Shown: positions 57,887 through 64,000 of the stretch, one piece after another
How the letters are laid out: the number at the start of each line of letters is the position of its first letter
How positions within the stretch are numbered: position 1 is the stretch's first letter
Program-made: the position numbers and the translations under genes
From: Rhododendron vialii
Taxonomy: Eukaryota; Streptophyta; Magnoliopsida; Ericales; Ericaceae
DNA length: 64,000 bases
Reading direction: 5' to 3'
NCBI RefSeq assembly: GCF_030253575.1
Contig: NC_080569.1
Coordinates: 19,510,001 to 19,574,000, forward strand
The notes under the pieces: model-generated
Seen by the model: only the letters and a program-made list of their open reading frames with translations
The model's database searches: none
Told to the model about the DNA's origin: nothing

Positions 57887-60800
57887 TCACTGCAAGTGGA
57901 AGGTATTGGGTTGTTTAGCTTGAGCAAGCATCTGGACAACTTCCCTCATGGTTGGTCTCTCCACACTGTGCTCTTGAACGCACAGCATTGCAACAAAGAA
58001 CACCTGCATTGCTTCATCTACCGGCACATTTTTCAGTCTCTCATCGAGTATCTTTACCACCCCTTCTTTGCTCCAATTTGTCTTGATTTTCGTCCATTGG
58101 ACAATATCCATCCCATCTTCTCCAAAATCACCCACTGGTCTACGCCCCGTTATAAGCTCCAGGAGTACCACTCCAAAGCTATAAACGTCGCTCCTCTCGT
58201 CGACTTTCAACGTGTAAGCGTATTCTGCCGCACAGAGGCATTAGATAGTAAGGCTTATATGATATGATGATATATAACTATGATTGCATTAGAAAGAAAT
58301 ACTAATGGAAAAAATGCTAAAAATATATTGCATACAGGTATAAAATTTGATGCAGGGTGTCTATTGATGATTGGTGTGGGATATCGCATAACAATGCCAA
58401 GCGACGGGTTAGTAGGTTTCGAATTGAATATGGATAAGAATAAAGAAATCCACTGAAGAATATGGATGAGAATAAAGAAATCCACCTCATCATGATCAGA
58501 GGGAAAGTAACAACCTGTGTAAATTAAATTAAATAAGGATCGAGTACGATTCATGCTTTAGGAAGGGCTTTGGAAAAATAACAGTTCCATTTCCACATAC
58601 ATGTTTCTCTTTCTAGGGCTTAGGGAAAAGTAAAGCTGAGATCACAATGGATTCTTTCTCGAGGGGTTGGTTATGCTTTGGATTCACGTTCCCCTTTTCT
58701 CCTATGGTTTTTTTTTTTTTTTTTAATGAGTTTTGAGTCAAAAGGGAATTCTGATTGGTTAGAATGAACAGGCCGGAGACAGGATAATTGGTTTCCTAGT
58801 AGAAAATTAAAGCTAAGGTTCACCAAGCCAACCATATGTGTGAGTGAGCAAAAGAAAAAGCTGAAGAGGGAATTTTCCTTAAAGTTAGTGGAGGTGTTAC
58901 CCTTCTTGGACTCCACATGACTCTCTTTACCACTTTGGTCCAAAGTCACGTACAGTATATATACTTTTACTTTCTTTTCTTTATGGTAAACAAAAGGAGT
59001 GGGAAGAGAAGCTAGCTTGCTCACTATAACAAGGTGGGATAGAAACAGTGACAGTATATACTACTACTACTACTTTATAACCATCTATCGTCTGTTTTAG
59101 CCACGGAACTCAAGAAGATCACCAAATTTAAAAACTACTGATTCAAACCATGATTTAAGTGTGAGTTAATTCACCAAAGGGAAAGAAGAAGAAAAAGGTA
59201 GCAATGGGAACAGTTTTGATAGCTCGTTATTCAATCTAAATTAATCCAAGATACCAATCCCACTCTCTACTAGTAGGGGCTCAAGCTCAACTAAAACCGA
59301 GACAAAGAACTGTATGGACTGGTAACTAATTTCGGGGCAACATTTCTTGTGCAATGGAAAGAAGTTTTCAAGTAAAAAGGATCAGCTTGTTAACCATATT
59401 GTGGAGAAGCCAGGTAAAGTTATATTGCTAGCATTGAGTTTTGCGAGGAACTATGAATTGAATTAGTTTGGTTGGTTGCAAAAGAAGGAAGTACTTACCT
59501 GGAGCAATATAGCCATAGGAGCCAGCAATTGCAGACATGCACTCTGAGGTTCCAGAGTTCTGCAAGAACTTAGCCAGTCCGAAATCAGCAACATGAGCCT
59601 CGAAATCAGAGTTGAGTAATATGTTGTTGGATTTGACATCGCGATGGAGTATCAAAGGGGAGCAATCATGGTGCAAGTAACAAATCCCTTTCGCCGCCTC
59701 AATGCCTATTTTCAGCCTCGTATCCCACAAAAGATACATACCCCTCTTCCCATGAAGTACTTCACCTAAGCTTCCGTTTGGCAAGTACTCGTACACCAGC
59801 AAATTTGTCTCTTTGTTTGAACAAAATGCCAGTAACCGAACGATGTTCCTATGCCGAATCCTGCCCAGTGTCTTTATTTCTGCTGAGAGACCGTTATCAT
59901 GAGAAGATCCTTTGCTTATCCCCAACAACTTCTTCACTGCTATGTTCTCTCCGTTTGGCATTTCTCCTCTATAAACAACCCCGGCTCCGCCTCTCCCTAT
60001 TATATTGTTCTCCTTCAAGCATTCCAATATGTCATTGCTTCCAAATTCCAGCTTTTGGAATGTGGTGAGCTTCCATGTATTGGAATTCTTTCGTACCCTT
60101 CGGGTCTTGATAATTGCCAAGGCAGCAAACACCAATGAACAAATTAAAAGTCCCAAAGCGAACATAAGCTTGTATTCCCCGGAGACCTTTGATTTGTTGA
60201 CATTGTTTTGCTTGTCAACTCGTATTGGTGAGGTTGCTGAGTCGTTGCATGGACTCAAGTAGAATCCACAGAGTTGAGGGTTGCCAATAAATGAAGTGGA
60301 GTTGAAGACTGAATACTGGCCGGTTTCAGGTATTGGTCCGGAGAAGTTATTGTGTGAGAAATCTGCTGATGTTAGGCTTTTCATCAACCCAATTTCCTTG
60401 GGAAGGCTCTGGTTCAAATGGTTCCAAGAGATATTCAAGTAATTTAGAATGTGAATTTGAGCAATTTGATCTGGGATTGGGCCTGAGAGCTGATTTTGGC
60501 TCAAATCTAAGTAAGTCAGCATAAGACAATTACTAATCTCAGCTGGGATTTGTCCAGAGAAGTTGTTTCTACTCATATCTAACTTGAATATGTTTTTTAA
60601 CCTCCCTATATCGGATGGTATATCCCCTATGAAGCGATTCCCGTTTAACAGCAGGATATTCAAGCTAGAAAAATTTCCAATAGAAGCAGGAAGTGAACCT
60701 GATAACCGATTGTTTGCTAGATTCAGCTGGCCGAGTTTCATAGGTAACTCGCTCCTCTGTTGCTCAAGTTGGCCAGTGAGATAGTTGTTCTGTAGTTCCA

Positions 60801-62139
60801 CGAGTGAGAGCTGAGGCAAGTAAAGGAACCCGTTCGGTATCGACCCACTTAAATAATTCTGCCCAATACGAACTCTTGAAAGAGTATCACATTTACCCAG
60901 ATCCTTGGGTAGAGGCCCGAAAAGGAAATTATTGAGCAAAATCAAGATCGTCAGCCTCCTTCCAGAACAGAGAAATTTAGGTACTAATCCCGTGAGCTTA
61001 TTCGTAGAAAGATCGATTTCCTTCAGGTTACCGTTCTGTCCAAGCATCGATGGAATGGACCCGGTGAAATTGTTCTGCCAAAGTTTCAACACTTCCAAAT
61101 TGGGCAACTCAGCAAGGACGCGGGGAATCTCCCCGTGGAACTTGTTGAGGAACAAGTTCAAGAGGGTGAGCTCCTTTAGGCCTGAGAATAACTCGACCGG
61201 GATCTCTCCCGTGAGCCCGTTGTTTGAAAGATCAAAAGACTTTAAGGTTGTCAGATTGGCTAGTTCTGATGGGATTGACCCATTGAGTTGATTAGTTTGT
61301 AAAAAGAGTGTGTCAAGCTTGTTTAGATTGCCCAATTCTGGTGGTATTGGTCCTTTCAACCCACAGCTCGAAAGGTCTAAACGAACCAAATTTACCAAGT
61401 TACCCAATTCTGCTGGGATTCCACCATCGAACAGATTGTAATAACCCAAGTGAAGCTGGTTCAGGTTAGTAAGGTTACTGAGCTGTTTCGGTATATAACC
61501 AACCAAGTTGTTCCCCGCCAATGATAAGTAATCGAGATTCTCCAGGCTACCGTAGACAGGAGGGATTTTGCCCGAGAAGTAATTCCCGCCGAAGTCCAAA
61601 TGCTTCAGCTTGGAAAGATCGGTAACACCCAATGGGAGTGAACCAGAGAACTCGTTGTTGTACGCGTCGAGAACTACTAGCTTCTTCAACTTGGAGAATT
61701 GCCAGTTGAGACTCCCATTGAACTGGTTATTGGAAATGTTGAGGAACTGAAGGCGAACTAGCTTGTGAATATCAACCGGGAAAGTACCGGAGAGGCTGTT
61801 CCCGGAGACAGAGAGATTTACGAGGGTGTGAATATCGCTGATTGCGGGCGATAGATAGCCAGAAATGTTGTAGTTGGATATATCGAGCGAAAGGATTGAT
61901 GTGTTCTTGGCGTCACATTTGATGCCAGTCCAAGTGCAGAGTGACTTGTAGTTTGAAACATTCCAGCTAGTTAGACAAGAGTCTTCGGGAGGTTCGAATG
62001 CTTGTTTGAGAGAGAGAAGGATTGTGGCCTGCCGCCTTAGGAACAGATTATGCAAAGATGAAGAATCAGAAGATGGAACGAATACGAAGAGGAGGAGAGA
62101 AGTGATGAAGACAAGTTTTGCAACAGAAGCAGCTGCCAT
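57887..62139 (-). CDS. BAM3-like: CLV1/BAM-type LRR receptor-like kinase (BAM3-like)
   Basis: Two exons, 62139-59499 and 58224-57887, encode 992 residues. The junction falls in the Gly-Tyr-Ile-Ala-Pro|Glu box of the kinase, with AG|GTAAGT donor and GCGGCAG acceptor. Order: signal peptide (1 to ~26), N-terminal Cys-pair cap (about 55-75), about 20 plant LRRs (about 78-610), a transmembrane helix (about 655-675) and a Ser/Thr kinase (about 705-975). Visible kinase motifs are GRGGAGVVY, Lys in [22 protein letters not shown] and GSYGYIAP. All catalytic residues are present. BAM receptors bind CLE peptides; BAM3 senses CLE45 in root protophloem. The frame is clean and the length matches the Arabidopsis BAM class. 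I am sure of CLV1/BAM, less so of BAM3 as the exact orthologue. Confidence 0.93.
58225..59498 (-). other. Intron of the BAM3-like gene
   Basis: A 1274-nt phase-1 intron lies at the position conserved in CLV1-type kinases. It has no recognisable insertion and contains a poly(T) run near 58707-58724. Confidence 0.85.
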
Positions 62140-63028
62140 TGGAAGGAGTACTTTTTTTTAATTTCGAGAATTTAGAAGGTAGGTTGTACTGAACAAGATT
62201 TGTTTGAAGCTGCAGCCATTTTTAAAAGAAATCAATTCAAATGTAATGAGCTGCTGCCACAGAGATGATAGAGAGGAAGGGAGAGAGATCCTTGGATGCT
62301 TTTGATATGCCTATGGGACTTTGGGCTCTCGTTTTTTAACTAGTTGCTTTCTTGTTTTTTTTAACTTTATTTATATTGTGGTTTTCATCTTTTACTTTCT
62401 ATAAAGAAAGAAAAGCAAAAAGCAATGTTTGTGCATAAAGATGCATTCCAATGGACCGTTTTGTTCGATCCAGATTCAGATATCCATTACTTTTCATTGA
62501 ATTTACTTTGATGTATGTCCATTGGGTCCGGTTCTTATTTCTGAATTTATCAAGAAAAATCAAATTTTGCAGAGTTCAATAGTTGTTGAGATTCTTGATC
62601 CAACAAAACACATCAACCACGTGGGGGGGAAAAAAAAAAAAAGGCAAATAAATTAGCCTTATTGCCTCATTCATTTATTTTGGGAAACTTACTTTATAAG
62701 TTGCTTGAGGATTTTTTTTTCTTAAGAATTCTTCGGGGGAAAAAAATGATCGACCTTCCATTTACTTTGAAAAAAAGAAAAGAAAGGAGGTGTTAACTCA
62801 ACCGAAGTCATGCAGAGTGCTCTTTGTTTTATCTGGTCTTGCATTTTTTAATGTATTCGCTCTTTCATGTAGATAGATAGATAGATACGCCTTGATCCAA
62901 GGGACCATTATATTTTGTTATTTGCATCAAAATAAGCAATGGCACTTGAGGAGCCCCCACCTCTCACTTTAACCCACTACAAGGAAAGTAAAGGCAAGCA
63001 TATATTTTTATAAATTTGTTGGATTCAA

Positions 63029-63073
<45 letters not shown>

Positions 63074-63196
63074 AAAGAGCTACGGGAGATAACAAATCTT
63101 TCTATCTGTTATGGTCAATGAACTAAGTCGGATGGAGATGTTGTTCACCCAAGAGCTTTTGTGGCTTTTTAGCGTTTTGTCCTTATTAAAAAAATT
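62140..63196 (-). promoter_or_regulatory. 5' flank of the BAM3-like gene
   Basis: The region upstream of the ATG is T/A-rich and contains a (TAGA)n run near 62873-62886 and a CT tract at about 63032-63073. No TATA box can be chosen with confidence. The first 100-200 nt upstream are probably 5'UTR. Confidence 0.4.
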
Positions 63197-63433
63197 AATA
63201 GTTTTGCGCCAAATTTTTGTGCCTTATTGATTCATCTCGACGAGAGAAATTAAAAAAAAAATTATTTTTACCCAAATATTTTTAAAAATATCCAAAATAA
63301 AGCCCAAAAAAACTTTTGGGGCTTCATCTTGGATATTTTTAAAATTATTTGGGTAAAAGTAAAAAATTTTGAGTTTCCGATTCATCTTGTCAAGACGAAT
63401 TAATAATCCATAAAAAAGTTTGGCGCGAAACAA
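63197..63433. mobile_element. Palindromic MITE in the BAM3-like upstream region
   Basis: Arms ATTTTTACCCAAATATTTTT and AAAATTATTTGGGTAAAAGT pair around a GCCCCAAAAG-type centre. Outer arms TGCGCCAAATTTTTGTG and GTTTGGCGCGAA, plus GATTCATCTCGACGAG / CTTGTCAAGACGAATT, are also inverted. It is non-coding. Confidence 0.65.
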
Positions 63434-64000
63434 ACAAACGCGAAAAAAAATTGAATAGAGACAAAAAGCCCCAAAAATTCTTAGGAGAAGAATGCCGGAG
63501 AAGAAAGAAAAAAGAAGAAGTTTCTTCTCAAATGTGGTCTGCTTTGCATTTTCGAATTCGACTCTTAGAGTTTGGTAGCAATGAATAGAGACCCCATGGA
63601 TGAGGGAGGGGCCTCATCCATCAATTTGCACCTCGAAACAAGCTAGCTAGGTTTGACCCCCGTTTCATATCATCGATCATAAATTATTAAAAGCTCATAT
63701 CAAACTTTTCTTTTAGGAAAGCAAATTAAAGATGATAGATATGATGGGGTTGATGTATTTTGGAAATCATACAATAAGAAAGAAGGTGAAATGATGAATA
63801 TGCAAAATGTATGTTGTTGGTGTGGGAGGGAGGGAGGGTGCAGAAGGGGAACAATACTTATAGAAATGTAATCAGAATATGAGAGCAGAGCAGCATGCAT
63901 ACACACTCAATTAGCAGTGATGTTTTTATCCCCCGTGCAGTGCAGTGCAGGGTCGAATGTTTTGATATCTCTATACATTTGCGATCATGACTTAATGCTT

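Overview
This window reads as nuclear DNA of a flowering plant, most probably a eudicot. It is AT-rich, has large introns, and carries long TC/CT microsatellites and many plant-type MITEs. Its host genes have close plant relatives. No species is assigned.

Host genes. Three host genes look intact. (1) A four-exon PCaP1/DREPP-type plasma-membrane cation-binding protein lies at 4933-6599 (+). (2) A HemK2/Mtq2-type eRF1 glutamine methyltransferase lies at 12536-13309 (-), with a probable 5'UTR intron reaching about 14970. (3) A two-exon CLV1/BAM-type (BAM3-like) LRR receptor kinase lies at 57887-62139 (-). They sit at the two ends of the window. About 36 kb between them (roughly 15.2-51.3 kb) is almost entirely mobile or viral DNA.

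Left flank (1-15 kb). Several MITEs are supported by target-site duplications: Tourist-like at 234-631, Stowaway-like at 1384-1616 and 7231-7502, and a 121-bp Mutator-type MITE with a perfect 9-bp duplication at 8342-8462. An unusual (CAC)n tract of nearly 600 bp grew inside a further MITE (2476-3453).

15.2-29.8 kb: a Mutator-like element (MULE) that pairs a MURA-type transposase (-) with a ULP1/SENP-like C48 peptidase gene (+). The two genes run convergently from opposite ends, and each appears to begin with a tiny exon followed by an intron full of the same ~20-bp motif. Two small coiled-coil ORFs sit between them. The ULP gene is broken by stops and by a 2.9-kb solo LTR. The transposase is broken by a 1.2-kb LTR-like insertion and is truncated. 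The pairing resembles the Kaonashi MULEs described in Arabidopsis.

29.8-32.4 kb: a Stowaway MITE, a 39-nt poly(C) run, and a cluster of palindromic MITEs.

32.4-50.9 kb: an endogenous pararetrovirus (Caulimoviridae) on the minus strand. Its layout is an initiator-Met tRNA primer-binding site, ORF1, ORF2 and ORF3 with badnavirus-like stop/start overlaps, a polyprotein in the order MP-CP-PR-RT-RNase H, and then a separate ORF with a viroplasmin/TAV-like domain. A 35S-like promoter follows. The copy is broken by many stops, an RT deletion and three later insertions: a Helitron in MP, a CACTA element in CP, and a solo LTR between CP and PR that itself contains a second solo LTR. Target-site duplications at the CACTA and LTR insertions let the order of events be read directly.

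51.3-57.1 kb: a long foldback element split by a third solo LTR (same family as the one in the virus), a small CACTA MITE, and another palindromic MITE. The BAM3-like gene and its 5' flank fill the rest.
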